Origin: an uncultured Bacteroidales bacterium
GTDB taxonomy: Bacteria; Bacteroidota; Bacteroidia; Bacteroidales; P3
Assembly (NCBI GenBank): GCA_937876865.1
Contig: CALEFF010000074.1
Location: 1 to 18,014, forward strand
Length of the DNA stretch: 18,014 bases
Direction: 5' to 3'
Made by a program: the position numbers and the translations under genes. Shown piece after piece: positions 1 to 7,189 of this stretch. The notes beneath the pieces were generated by a model. It saw nothing but the letters and a program-made list of their open reading frames with translations. It was not told the origin of the DNA and searched no databases. The first letter of the stretch is position 1. Every line of letters begins with the position of its first letter.

Positions 1-66
1 AAATGCGTACGAATATTTTTTGTTTGAAAATATCGCACGCATTTGGGCTTAACTCTTGGAAAAACG
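1..66. repeat. Dispersed intergenic repeat, copy 1, with hairpin
   Basis: Bases 18-64 match 15258-15304 with only three differences (38, 46 and 55). The first 45 bases also form a nearly perfect hairpin: AAATGCGT at 1-8 pairs with the ACGCATTT ending near 44, the stem continues through a TATTTT/AAAATA run, and the loop is about seven bases. It lies just past the 3' end of the beta-galactosidase gene, so on the minus strand it could also act as a transcript-ending hairpin; bases left of the window are needed to see a U-run. The role is unknown. Confidence 0.7.
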
Positions 67-101
67 TTTTTATTTTCCTTTGCTTTCTTGTTTTGCTTCT
101 C

Positions 102-3100
102 TTATCTTAAAGGTGAAAATCTTAATGTAAAGCTATATGTTCCCGAACTTGGGACTTGGTATTTTTCTATGGTTTGTGGGCCACAACTTCCATTGCCTAA
201 TCCTCTTTGAACATAGTCAAAATGTGCATAAACTTCTTCTCTTGCCTCTAATTCCCAAGGGTGTAGTTTTTCTTTGTTGAAATCTTTGTCGTCAAAGTGT
301 AACATAGAAAATGCAATTGGTTGATTAGCTTCTATTTTCAAGCCTTTTGTTGAACCTTTCTTGTAAAGGAAAATTTCTCTCATTTCTTGACGATTGCCAC
401 AACTTTGAGGGTGAGCATAAGGTGTTAGCATATCGGTTACGGTTGTTGAATATCGTCCTACAAATGAGGCTTCTTGTCTATCGTTGTAGTTTTCCCAAGG
501 GCCTTTTGCGTAATAATCTATCTCTTCAAAGTCTTTTGAGAAAATCATTCCAAGACCTAATCTTCTTAATCCCTCAACAATTGGATTCATTGTTACTTTC
601 ATATCCACAATATTGTTGGAATAAACGGTGTATTCAATTGTGTAAGGACATTTTTCGCCTTTTGTTGTTACCTTTATTTCGGCTTTTGTCTTTTCTTTAT
701 TTAGTTTTATTTCGCAAGTGCTTGCTAATTCGCCCGAAATGCTATCGCCGTGTTTGTCGTTTTCAATCCAACGATTATTATTGTAGTGAGGTGCGCCTTT
801 TCTATCGCTAATTACTTCAAAGCCATCGTATTTCCAATAAAGGATTTCTCCATTTTGTTTATCAAAACTTATTTTGAATCCTTTGTTTTCAAGTGTTAAT
901 TGAGTTTTATCTTCTTGAACTAAAAACGCTTCTTTGCTTTCTTCAACCTCTTTTAAGCGATTTTCTATTTTATTGATAGCAAATTGCCAATGAGCCATAG
1001 CATAATCTTTCTCTGCCCAATGATTTGCTTCTTTTAATCTTAGTTGTAAATTGATAAAACTTTCTTTTTCTTGGTTTAATTCCACATTGTATGGTAGTTT
1101 TATCTTTGCTATTGTATTTGGTTTTAAGGCTGGTAGTTTTGTTGTGCCTTTATAGATTTCGTATCCGTCTTCTATGATTTGAAAATCAATATAGAATTTG
1201 CTTAAATCAATGAAATCATATTTATTTGCTATGACTACTTGTTTTTTTTCTTTGTCAAAAGAAAGGATTTTAACGTATTGATACACTTTTTTTACCTCTG
1301 CGAGTTTGTCATTCCACTCTCTGTCGGCTCTAATTATGCCATTGTTCATAAAATTGCCTTGATGAGGACCGGGATAATCGTATCCTGCCGAATAATAAGG
1401 AAATCCATTCTTTACAAATTCGCCTTTCTTAATTGCTTGTGGGAAATAGATTGATTGATCTACCCAATCCCAAATGCAACCACCTATTGCGTTTTTTCCT
1501 TTTTCTATTTCGTCCCAATATTCTTTTAGATTTCCTATTGCATTACCCATTGCGTGAGCGTATTCACACATTATATAAGGTTGATTTAAGCTATCGGATT
1601 TTGCAAAAGCCTTTACAACATCAAGATGTGGGTACATTTCCGAATAAAAGTCGGTATAAGGAGTTTTTCCTCTTGTTGCACCCTCGTAATGTATAGGTCT
1701 TGTGTCCAAAGATTTAGTTGCGTTGTAGGTATGTAAGAAATTCTCTCCGCCACCTGCTTCATTACCCAAAGACCAAAAGATAATACTTGGGTGATTTCTA
1801 TCTCTAAGCACCATAGCCTTGGTTCTATCAACATATTGTGCCCTCCAAGTGCTATCATTCGTTATTCCACCTTTCTCTCCGTGCACTGCCCAATTCAAAT
1901 GACACTCAACATCTGCCTCATTCATTACATACATTCCATAAAAGTCTGTCATTGCATACATTTTTGCTTGACGAGGGTAGTGGCTTGCACGAAGTGTATT
2001 GACGTTTGCTTGTTTCATCAATTTAATGTCTTTAAGCATAGTGTTCACATCAATACTTCTTCCATACAAAGGGTGAGTGTCTTGTGTGTTTACGCCTTTA
2101 AATAGCACTCGTTCGCCATTTATATAAACACAATTGTTGGCTATCTTTATATCTCTAAAACCATACTTTGTGCTAAATACTAATTCTTCCTTACCTTTCT
2201 TATCTTTTTGACGAATAATCACCGTATAAAGATAAGGAGTTTCTGTATTCCAAAGCTCAACGTTGTCTAATAGATGATTAAGATTGATTTTAGTTTCTTT
2301 TTCCTTTAAAACTTCCTTTCTTTCAATTTTCCAAACCAATTGTTTTTTTGCATCAAGAAGTTCTATTTCTATTATCTTTTCTGCTTTCTTGCCCGTAGGA
2401 TTGTCAAGGGTTAATTCTATATTGAAATTTCCCTTTTTGTAGCCTGTGTTTGCATCAAGAGTGCTTGTAATGTAATGATTGCTAATAAAAACTCTTTCAA
2501 CGGCAAACAAATATACATCTCTATGCAAACCACTCATATGAAACATATCTTGCCCTTCAAGATAAGAGGCGTCCGTCCAACGAAAGACTTGAACATAAAG
2601 CTCATTAACGCCTTCTTTTAAATATTGCGTAAGTTCAAATTCTGCATCGTTATTGCTCGCCTGGCAATATCCTACTTTCTTTCCGTTACACCAAACATAC
2701 GCTCCACTATATAGTCCATCGAAGTGAAGGAATACTCTCTTTTGCTCCCAATTCTTTGGAATAGAAAATGTTTTGTGATAAGTCCCAACGGGATTTTCTC
2801 CATATAATCCTTTGTATTGCTCTTTTACATCAATAAAAGGAGGGTTGTTTTCAAAAGGATAATCCACATTTACATACAAAGGTACATCGTATCCAAGCAT
2901 TTCCCAACACGAAGGAACGTTTATTGATTCCCATTTAAGATTTCCTTTTGTGAACATATCGTTTTCACTTGGTCTTTCATTAGCCGAAGGAGAGAAGTGA
3001 AAGTCCCATTTTCCATTAAGACTAATTAAATCCGCTTTCATTGGAGAAATCCAAGGATAATTAAAGGTTTCTTCGCTCATCATTGCCTTTGTGTTGCTAT

Positions 3101-3236
3101 AAGGAAAGAAAGTAGCACGAGGAGAGCAACGATTGATTTGAAAAACCTCTTGATTTTCCCAATCATTCTTCTCTTGCGAAAATGCAAAATAAGAAAAAAT
3201 GATTGATAAGATAATAAAACAATAGATTTTCTTCAT
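102..3236 (-). CDS. Secreted GH2 beta-galactosidase, LacZ-like
   Basis: Glycoside hydrolase family 2 enzyme of about 1044 residues, expected to cleave terminal beta-galactosides. The start chosen at 3236 gives a clean signal peptide (MKKIYCFIILSIIFSYFAFS, then QEKNDW); a longer frame to 3272 only adds a non-signal extension. Order of parts: jelly-roll sugar-binding domain (LNGKWDFHFSP near residue 75), beta-sandwich, TIM barrel, and the C-terminal LacZ small-chain domain (YYAKGPWENYNDR). The acid/base is E493 in SLGNEAGGG and the nucleophile E558 in MCEYAHAMGN, matching E461 and E537 of E. coli LacZ. Export places it in the periplasm or at the surface, as is common for Bacteroidota glycan enzymes. 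No SusC/SusD genes lie nearby, so the natural glycan cannot be named. No clear promoter is visible in the 74 bases upstream, which hold a terminator. Confidence 0.93.
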   Translation of the reverse strand: MKKIYCFIILSIIFSYFAFSQEKNDWENQEVFQINRCSPRATFFPYSNTKAMMSEETFNYPWISPMKADLISLNGKWDFHFSPSANERPSENDMFTKGNLKWESINVPSCWEMLGYDVPLYVNVDYPFENNPPFIDVKEQYKGLYGENPVGTYHKTFSIPKNWEQKRVFLHFDGLYSGAYVWCNGKKVGYCQASNNDAEFELTQYLKEGVNELYVQVFRWTDASYLEGQDMFHMSGLHRDVYLFAVERVFISNHYITSTLDANTGYKKGNFNIELTLDNPTGKKAEKIIEIELLDAKKQLVWKIERKEVLKEKETKINLNHLLDNVELWNTETPYLYTVIIRQKDKKGKEELVFSTKYGFRDIKIANNCVYINGERVLFKGVNTQDTHPLYGRSIDVNTMLKDIKLMKQANVNTLRASHYPRQAKMYAMTDFYGMYVMNEADVECHLNWAVHGEKGGITNDSTWRAQYVDRTKAMVLRDRNHPSIIFWSLGNEAGGGENFLHTYNATKSLDTRPIHYEGATRGKTPYTDFYSEMYPHLDVVKAFAKSDSLNQPYIMCEYAHAMGNAIGNLKEYWDEIEKGKNAIGGCIWDWVDQSIYFPQAIKKGEFVKNGFPYYSAGYDYPGPHQGNFMNNGIIRADREWNDKLAEVKKVYQYVKILSFDKEKKQVVIANKYDFIDLSKFYIDFQIIEDGYEIYKGTTKLPALKPNTIAKIKLPYNVELNQEKESFINLQLRLKEANHWAEKDYAMAHWQFAINKIENRLKEVEESKEAFLVQEDKTQLTLENKGFKISFDKQNGEILYWKYDGFEVISDRKGAPHYNNNRWIENDKHGDSISGELASTCEIKLNKEKTKAEIKVTTKGEKCPYTIEYTVYSNNIVDMKVTMNPIVEGLRRLGLGMIFSKDFEEIDYYAKGPWENYNDRQEASFVGRYSTTVTDMLTPYAHPQSCGNRQEMREIFLYKKGSTKGLKIEANQPIAFSMLHFDDKDFNKEKLHPWELEAREEVYAHFDYVQRGLGNGSCGPQTIEKYQVPSSGTYSFTLRFSPLR

Positions 3237-3258
3237 AATAAAGCACTTGTTTAAAAGA

Positions 3259-3290
3259 AAAGCCCAAACCAAGCTTTTGATTTGGGCTTT
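3259..3290 (-). terminator. Rho-independent terminator after threonine dehydrogenase
   Basis: AAAGCCCAAA (3259-3268) and TTTGGGCTTT (3281-3290) form a perfect 10-bp stem with a 12-base loop; the minus-strand product continues into a T-rich run. It lies between the dehydrogenase stop and the beta-galactosidase start, so beta-galactosidase expression from the upstream promoter would need read-through or an unseen promoter. Confidence 0.8.
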
Positions 3291-3310
3291 ATTATACTAT
3301 TAACAAAAAA

Positions 3311-4267
3311 CTATTTTCCGAATTTCTTAGATAGTTTATCTAACATATCTACTGTCATCGATTGTAAATCAAATTTAGGTGCAAATCCCCATTCTGCTCT
3401 TGCACAACTATCGTCCATCCAATTTGGCCATGAATCAGCGATTTTTTGTCTTGTTTCGTCTAATTCATAAATCATTTTGAAATCTGGTTTATGTTTTCTT
3501 ATTTCTGCATAGATTTCTTCTGGATCAAAGTGCATTGCTGTTACGTTGAAACTATTACGGTGAATCAATTTAGTAGGATCTGCTTCCATTATATTGATTG
3601 CTGCGTCTAAAGCATCAGGCATATACATCATATCAAGCATTGTGCCTTTCTTTAAAGGACAAGAGAATTGTTCTCCTTTAACTGCTGCATAGTAAATATC
3701 AACTGCGTAGTCTGTTGTACCACCTCCCGGAGGGCATACGTTAGAAATTAAGCCTGGGAAACGAACTGAACGTGCATCTACGCCAAAACGTTCAAAATAA
3801 TAGTCTCCTAATAATTCTCCTGTAACCTTTGTTACTCCGTAAATAGTCTTTGGACGTTGAATTGTGTCTTGTGGAGTTCCGTTAAGTGGAGTTGTGTCGC
3901 CGAAAGCACCGATTGAAGAAGGTGTAAATAAAGCACATTTCTTTTCTCTTGCTATTTCTAAGCAGTTAATCAATGCTCCAATTCCTATATTCCAACCAAG
4001 CATAGGATTTTTTTCAGCAGTAGCCGAAAGAATAGCCACAAGGTTGTAGATAGTGTCTATTTGATATTTATCAACTATTGCTGCAATTTCTTCTGCCTTA
4101 GTTGCATCACAAGCAGCGATAGGACCGCTTTGTTGAATAGCCTCTGTCAAACGAGCAGGGTTAATGTCGGTTGCAACAACATTACTTCCACCATAGATTT
4201 CTCTTAATCTCATTGTAAGCTCGCTGCCTATTTGACCGCCTGAGCCTAAAACCAATATTTTTTTCAT
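3311..4267 (-). CDS. L-threonine 3-dehydrogenase, SDR (epimerase-like) type
   Basis: Extended short-chain dehydrogenase of 318 residues that oxidises L-threonine to 2-amino-3-ketobutyrate with NAD+ in the cytoplasm. The Rossmann motif is G8-S-G-G11-Q-I-G14. D34 at the end of the second strand fits NAD rather than NADP. The catalytic set is S117/S118 in TPSSIGAFG and Y143-x-x-x-K147 in YGVTK. The sequence resembles the UDP-glucose-epimerase-like threonine dehydrogenases known from Flavobacterium and animals, not the zinc-dependent E. coli Tdh, so the symbol tdh is not applied. The next enzyme of the pathway, 2-amino-3-ketobutyrate CoA ligase, is encoded at 4886-6076 on the same strand, separated by a plus-strand gene. 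A consensus promoter lies at 4293-4324. The start at 4267 is the natural one, with GxxGxxG directly after a basic start. Confidence 0.92.
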   Translation of the reverse strand: MKKILVLGSGGQIGSELTMRLREIYGGSNVVATDINPARLTEAIQQSGPIAACDATKAEEIAAIVDKYQIDTIYNLVAILSATAEKNPMLGWNIGIGALINCLEIAREKKCALFTPSSIGAFGDTTPLNGTPQDTIQRPKTIYGVTKVTGELLGDYYFERFGVDARSVRFPGLISNVCPPGGGTTDYAVDIYYAAVKGEQFSCPLKKGTMLDMMYMPDALDAAINIMEADPTKLIHRNSFNVTAMHFDPEEIYAEIRKHKPDFKMIYELDETRQKIADSWPNWMDDSCARAEWGFAPKFDLQSMTVDMLDKLSKKFGK

Positions 4268-4292
4268 CTTAATCGATATTTATATTCTTGTG

Positions 4293-4324
4293 CAAAAGTA
4301 CTAAATAATCTTTAATCCTACAAA
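4293..4324 (-). promoter_or_regulatory. Bacteroidota promoter for threonine dehydrogenase
   Basis: On the minus strand, TTTG (4324-4321), 20 bases, then TACTTTTG (4300-4293), matching the TTTG/TAnnTTTG consensus. Transcription would begin near 4287, giving a leader of about 20 bases. Confidence 0.7.
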
Positions 4325-4325
4325 T

Positions 4326-4356
4326 TTTGTTTGTTTAAGAAATAATATTATTTTTG
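4326..4356 (+). promoter_or_regulatory. Bacteroidota promoter for the small exported protein
   Basis: TTTG (4326-4329), 19 bases, TATTTTTG (4349-4356). Its TTTG is one base away from the TTTG of the divergent dehydrogenase promoter (CAAA-T-TTTG at 4321-4329). The expected leader is about 80 bases. Confidence 0.65.
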
Positions 4357-4442
4357 CCAAGTGAAACGAAATCGCTATTTTGCTTGTCTATATATAATGA
4401 AAGCAAAATTTATGTTTAGTAACAAAATAAAATTTAGAGTTT

Positions 4443-4832
4443 ATGAAAAAATTATTCTTAATCGTAGCAATGGCTTTCATAACAAGCTTTGCGTCTGCTC
4501 AAATCACTTTCGAGCAATTCAATCAAATCAATTTCAAGGTAACTCCTCAACAATTGACCGAGCAACTTGCAAATTATGGTTTTGTCCAAAACAATTTAGG
4601 ATTAATAATAGGAAAGATTGATAATGAAGATGTTGAAATTTCTTTCACTCTTTCTGAAAATGGAGTAATAAATCAAATGCAGGTAACAGAATTACAAGCC
4701 TTAGAAAGAGAGAATTTCAATCAAAGAGTTAGAGAAGTAGTTGGAATGATTGATGAAAGTGGAAAAAACATCAATCTTCAAAAAGATTCACCACAGCCCG
4801 GCAAAGCACGAGTGATATTGATTTACAGATAG
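4443..4832 (+). CDS. Small exported protein of unknown function
   Basis: A 129-residue product with a typical signal peptide (MKKLFLIVAMAFITSFASA, cleavage before or after Q20) and a mature part of about 110 residues that is polar and mixed in charge, with no cysteines or repeats. I do not recognise the family. The coding call rests on the signal peptide, a consensus promoter at 4326-4356 and a strong terminator 16 bases after the stop. It sits alone on the plus strand between the two threonine-degradation genes, and its promoter abuts that of the dehydrogenase. Whether it has any link with threonine use is unknown. Confidence 0.75.
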   Translation: MKKLFLIVAMAFITSFASAQITFEQFNQINFKVTPQQLTEQLANYGFVQNNLGLIIGKIDNEDVEISFTLSENGVINQMQVTELQALERENFNQRVREVVGMIDESGKNINLQKDSPQPGKARVILIYR

Positions 4833-4847
4833 AATTAAAACAAAAAG

Positions 4848-4876
4848 AAAAGCCACTCTATTTTTGAGTGGCTTTT
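4848..4876. terminator. Bidirectional rho-independent terminator
   Basis: AAAAGCCACTC (4848-4858) and GAGTGGCTTTT (4866-4876) make an 11-bp stem with a seven-base loop. Plus-strand output ends in six T; minus-strand output ends in TTTTCTTTTTG. It serves the convergent exported-protein gene and 2-amino-3-ketobutyrate CoA ligase gene, whose stop is at 4886. Confidence 0.9.
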
Positions 4877-4885
4877 TTATTTCAA

Positions 4886-6076
4886 TTATTTTATAACTCC
4901 TAATTGTTTTCCAATCTTTGTAAATGCTGCGATACAACGGTCTAAATGTTCTTTTTCGTGAGCAGCAGATACTTGAACACGTATTCTTGCTTGTCCTTTT
5001 GGAACAACAGGATAGTAGAAACCTGTTACATAAATTCCTTCTTTTTGTAATTCAGTAGCGAAATCTTGTGAAAGTTTTGCATCATAAAGCATAACTGCAC
5101 AAATTGCAGATTGAGTAGGTTTAATATCAAAGCCTGCTTTCTTCATTTCTGCAACAAAGTAATCAGTATTGTTGTGAAGTTTATCTTGAAGTTCGTTAGT
5201 TTCGTCAATCAAGTTAAACATAGCAACACCTGCTGCTGCAACCATAGGAGGAATTGAGTTAGAGAATAAATAAGGACGAGAACGTTGACGAAGCATTTCA
5301 ATGATTTCTCTCTTACCTGTTGTGAATCCTCCAACAGCTCCACCAAATGCTTTTCCAAGTGTACCTGTAAGAATTTCGATTTGTCCTCTTAAATTATATT
5401 GTTCTGTTGTTCCACGACCAGTTTTTCCAACAACACCAGCAGAGTGGCTTTCATCAACCATTACCATTGCATCATATTTTTGAGCAAGAGCGTAAATCTT
5501 ATCCAATGGAGCAACATTACCGTCCATAGAGAAAACTCCATCAGTTACAATCAAACGGAAACGGCAATTTTGTGCATCTTGAAGTTGTTTTTCTAAGTCT
5601 TCCATATCTGCATTAGCATAACGGAAACGTTGAGCCTTGCAAAGACGAACACCATCTATAATAGAAGCGTGGTTTAAGGCATCTGAAATAATTGCATCTT
5701 CTGGTCCTAACAATGGTTCAAACACACCACCATTTGCATCAAAGCAAGCAGCATAAAGAATAGTGTCTTCTGTGCCAAAGAACTCAGAAATTTTTCTTTC
5801 TAATTCTTTATGTAAATCACCTGTTCCACAAATGAAACGAACAGAGCTCATTCCGTATCCTCTTTCGTCCAAAGCTTTTTTAGCAGCATTGATAAGAACA
5901 GGACTATCGGCTAAACCCAAATAGTTGTTTGCACAAAAGTTCAATACATCACCAGCTTCTGCAGTTTTAATAGCAGCAGATTGAGGAGTAATAATCACTC
6001 TTTCATTTTTATAAAGACCAGCGTCTTTTATTCCTTGTATTTCTTCTTGAAGAAATTTTTGAAAATTGTTGTACAT
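4886..6076 (-). CDS. kbl: 2-amino-3-ketobutyrate CoA ligase (glycine C-acetyltransferase)
   Basis: PLP enzyme of 396 residues that splits 2-amino-3-ketobutyrate with CoA into glycine and acetyl-CoA, the second step of threonine breakdown. The start at 6076 (MYNNFQKFLQEEIQGIKDAG) matches the usual family start; an in-frame ATG at 6124 would place the gene start inside its own promoter region. The PLP-binding lysine is K242 in LTGTLGKAFGG, close to K244 of E. coli Kbl. D208 in MVDESHSAG and the histidine of NHASIIDG (near 136) are the expected cofactor contacts. The length is close to the family's 398. It shares the pathway with the dehydrogenase at 3311-4267, but the two are separate transcription units. 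Another alpha-oxoamine synthase, such as serine palmitoyltransferase, is less likely given the YKNERVI and DGVFSMDG signatures and the neighbouring dehydrogenase. Confidence 0.94.
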   Translation of the reverse strand: MYNNFQKFLQEEIQGIKDAGLYKNERVIITPQSAAIKTAEAGDVLNFCANNYLGLADSPVLINAAKKALDERGYGMSSVRFICGTGDLHKELERKISEFFGTEDTILYAACFDANGGVFEPLLGPEDAIISDALNHASIIDGVRLCKAQRFRYANADMEDLEKQLQDAQNCRFRLIVTDGVFSMDGNVAPLDKIYALAQKYDAMVMVDESHSAGVVGKTGRGTTEQYNLRGQIEILTGTLGKAFGGAVGGFTTGKREIIEMLRQRSRPYLFSNSIPPMVAAAGVAMFNLIDETNELQDKLHNNTDYFVAEMKKAGFDIKPTQSAICAVMLYDAKLSQDFATELQKEGIYVTGFYYPVVPKGQARIRVQVSAAHEKEHLDRCIAAFTKIGKQLGVIK

Positions 6077-6121
6077 ATTTCTAAAATTTTTATTTGTTTT
6101 TTTAAAAACTATCACAGACTG

Positions 6122-6129
6122 CAAAGGTA
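6122..6129 (-). promoter_or_regulatory. -7 promoter box for kbl
   Basis: Minus-strand TACCTTTG at 6129-6122 followed by CA, the extended Bacteroidota -7 box, about 45 bases before the chosen kbl start. No TTTG lies at the usual 19-base spacing; the nearest (6147-6144) is 14 bases away. The AT-rich upstream segment carries evenly spaced CTTTG motifs (6161-6207). Confidence 0.55.
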
Positions 6130-6156
6130 CGAAAAAAAACTAACAAAAAATTTATT

Positions 6157-6211
6157 TTTTCTTTGATTTTTCAAAATATTTCTTTGAAAAAAATAAAAAA
6201 ATCAAAGAAAA
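6157..6211. repeat. AT-only inverted repeat between radical SAM gene and kbl
   Basis: TTTTCTTTGATTTTT (6157-6171) is the exact reverse complement of 6197-6211: 15-bp arms with a 25-base spacer that itself holds TTTCTTTGAA. It starts 16 bases beyond the radical SAM stop on the minus strand, so it may weakly end that transcript. It is also directly upstream of the kbl promoter and may be a curved activator element. CTTTG-type words are centred at 6163, 6184 and 6205, 21 bp apart. Confidence 0.6.
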
Positions 6212-6226
6212 TTTTCTACCCATTTT

Positions 6227-7129
6227 TTAACTCCAAGAATTAAAATCAAAATCGGGTACTAAATTATTTTGAGATGAAAGTTCTTGAAATAACCCTTGAC
6301 TTAGTCCTATTTCATAAAAATAATCGCAAACCTCTTGATATTCTTTTTCGTTTAAGTATTGATTTAAATATTTTTGTTTATATTGTTCACAAGGAGTGTA
6401 TTGGCTCATTAGTGATATATTTAAATTAAAAGATATGTCACTTAAATTCCATAGTGCTTTTTTTGAGTTATTGATTTGTGTTGGTAATATTAAATGTCTT
6501 ACGATTATACCCTTTTTTCCTTTTTGACGATACATTTCCTCTATCGCTTTTAGGGCGATTTCAGGATAATTTTCCGCTTGTGAAAGTTCTTTTGCAAGCA
6601 AAGGGTCGCTATATTTATAATCGGGCAGGTAAATATCTACGAATTTTTCTAAATCACGGAGAATTTCAACTCTATCATAAGCATTTGTATTGTAAACTAT
6701 TTTTGGATAAATGCTTTGTGAATGCAAGGTGCGAATTATGGCTCGCATTAGTGGGATAGAGTGGGAGGGAGAGACAAATCCTAAAACATTTTCACTTTGT
6801 TGTAACACCTTTTTGATTTCTAAAATTAAATCGTCAAAAGTTGAGTAGGAATTTTTTATTTCATTCCTATTATTGCTTATTTGCTTATTTTGGCAATATG
6901 TGCATTGTAAATTACAATGCGAGAAAAATACATTGCAAATTCCCTTTTCACCACTTAAAGATGGTTCTTCTCCTTTATGATTGCATACAAGTGCTACATT
7001 TAACGAAGCATCGGTTTGGCAAAATCCTTTTTCTCCATTTAGTCTATTTACTCTGCATTGTCTTGGACATAATTGACAAGAGGTGAGCAAGTTTTTTTCG
7101 TATTCATCGTATGGGATATCAAAAATCAT
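6227..7129 (-). CDS. Radical SAM protein, PflX-like (PFL-activase homologue)
   Basis: A 300-residue radical SAM enzyme of the group described as PflX, a homologue of pyruvate formate-lyase activating enzymes. The iron-sulphur cluster that cleaves SAM is bound by C72-NLQ-C76-TY-C79. An N-terminal cysteine group (C18, C21, C25, C37 in CQLCPRQCRVNRLNGEKGFC) and HKGEEPSLSGEKG (51-63) are typical of this family and may bind a second metal site. It is expected to be cytoplasmic and oxygen-sensitive. The target protein or substrate of this family is not established, and no pyruvate formate-lyase gene is in the window, so a glycyl-radical role is only inferred from homology. It is transcribed divergently from dnaB through a shared palindromic promoter, with a leader of about 18 bases. 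Confidence 0.85.
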   Translation of the reverse strand: MIFDIPYDEYEKNLLTSCQLCPRQCRVNRLNGEKGFCQTDASLNVALVCNHKGEEPSLSGEKGICNVFFSHCNLQCTYCQNKQISNNRNEIKNSYSTFDDLILEIKKVLQQSENVLGFVSPSHSIPLMRAIIRTLHSQSIYPKIVYNTNAYDRVEILRDLEKFVDIYLPDYKYSDPLLAKELSQAENYPEIALKAIEEMYRQKGKKGIIVRHLILPTQINNSKKALWNLSDISFNLNISLMSQYTPCEQYKQKYLNQYLNEKEYQEVCDYFYEIGLSQGLFQELSSQNNLVPDFDFNSWS

Positions 7130-7147
7130 CTATAATAATATTTTTCA

Positions 7148-7189
7148 ACTTGCAAAGGTAAATAAAAAAATAATAGTATCTTTGCAAGT
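7148..7189. promoter_or_regulatory. Palindromic divergent promoter, radical SAM / dnaB
   Basis: ACTTGCAAAG (7148-7157) and CTTTGCAAGT (7180-7189) are exact inverted copies; extending inward to 7160 and 7177 gives 12 of 13 pairs. Each arm includes a -7 box: TACCTTTG on the minus strand (7160-7153) and TATCTTTG on the plus strand (7177-7184). Both nearest upstream TTG words fall 24 bases away, longer than the usual 19. The plus arm ends at the base before the first dnaB ATG. Confidence 0.65.

Noticed and set aside
3237..3272. Longer N-terminus for the beta-galactosidase
   Set aside because: It overlaps the terminator hairpin at 3259-3290 and would bury the signal peptide start.
3237..3272. TTGGTTTG on the minus strand as a beta-galactosidase promoter
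   Set aside because: It lacks the A of the TAnnTTTG box and has no TTTG at the right distance; it lies inside the terminator stem.
6077..6124. Longer N-terminus for kbl
   Set aside because: The extra 16 residues are not part of the family, and the -7 promoter box at 6122-6129 overlaps that start.
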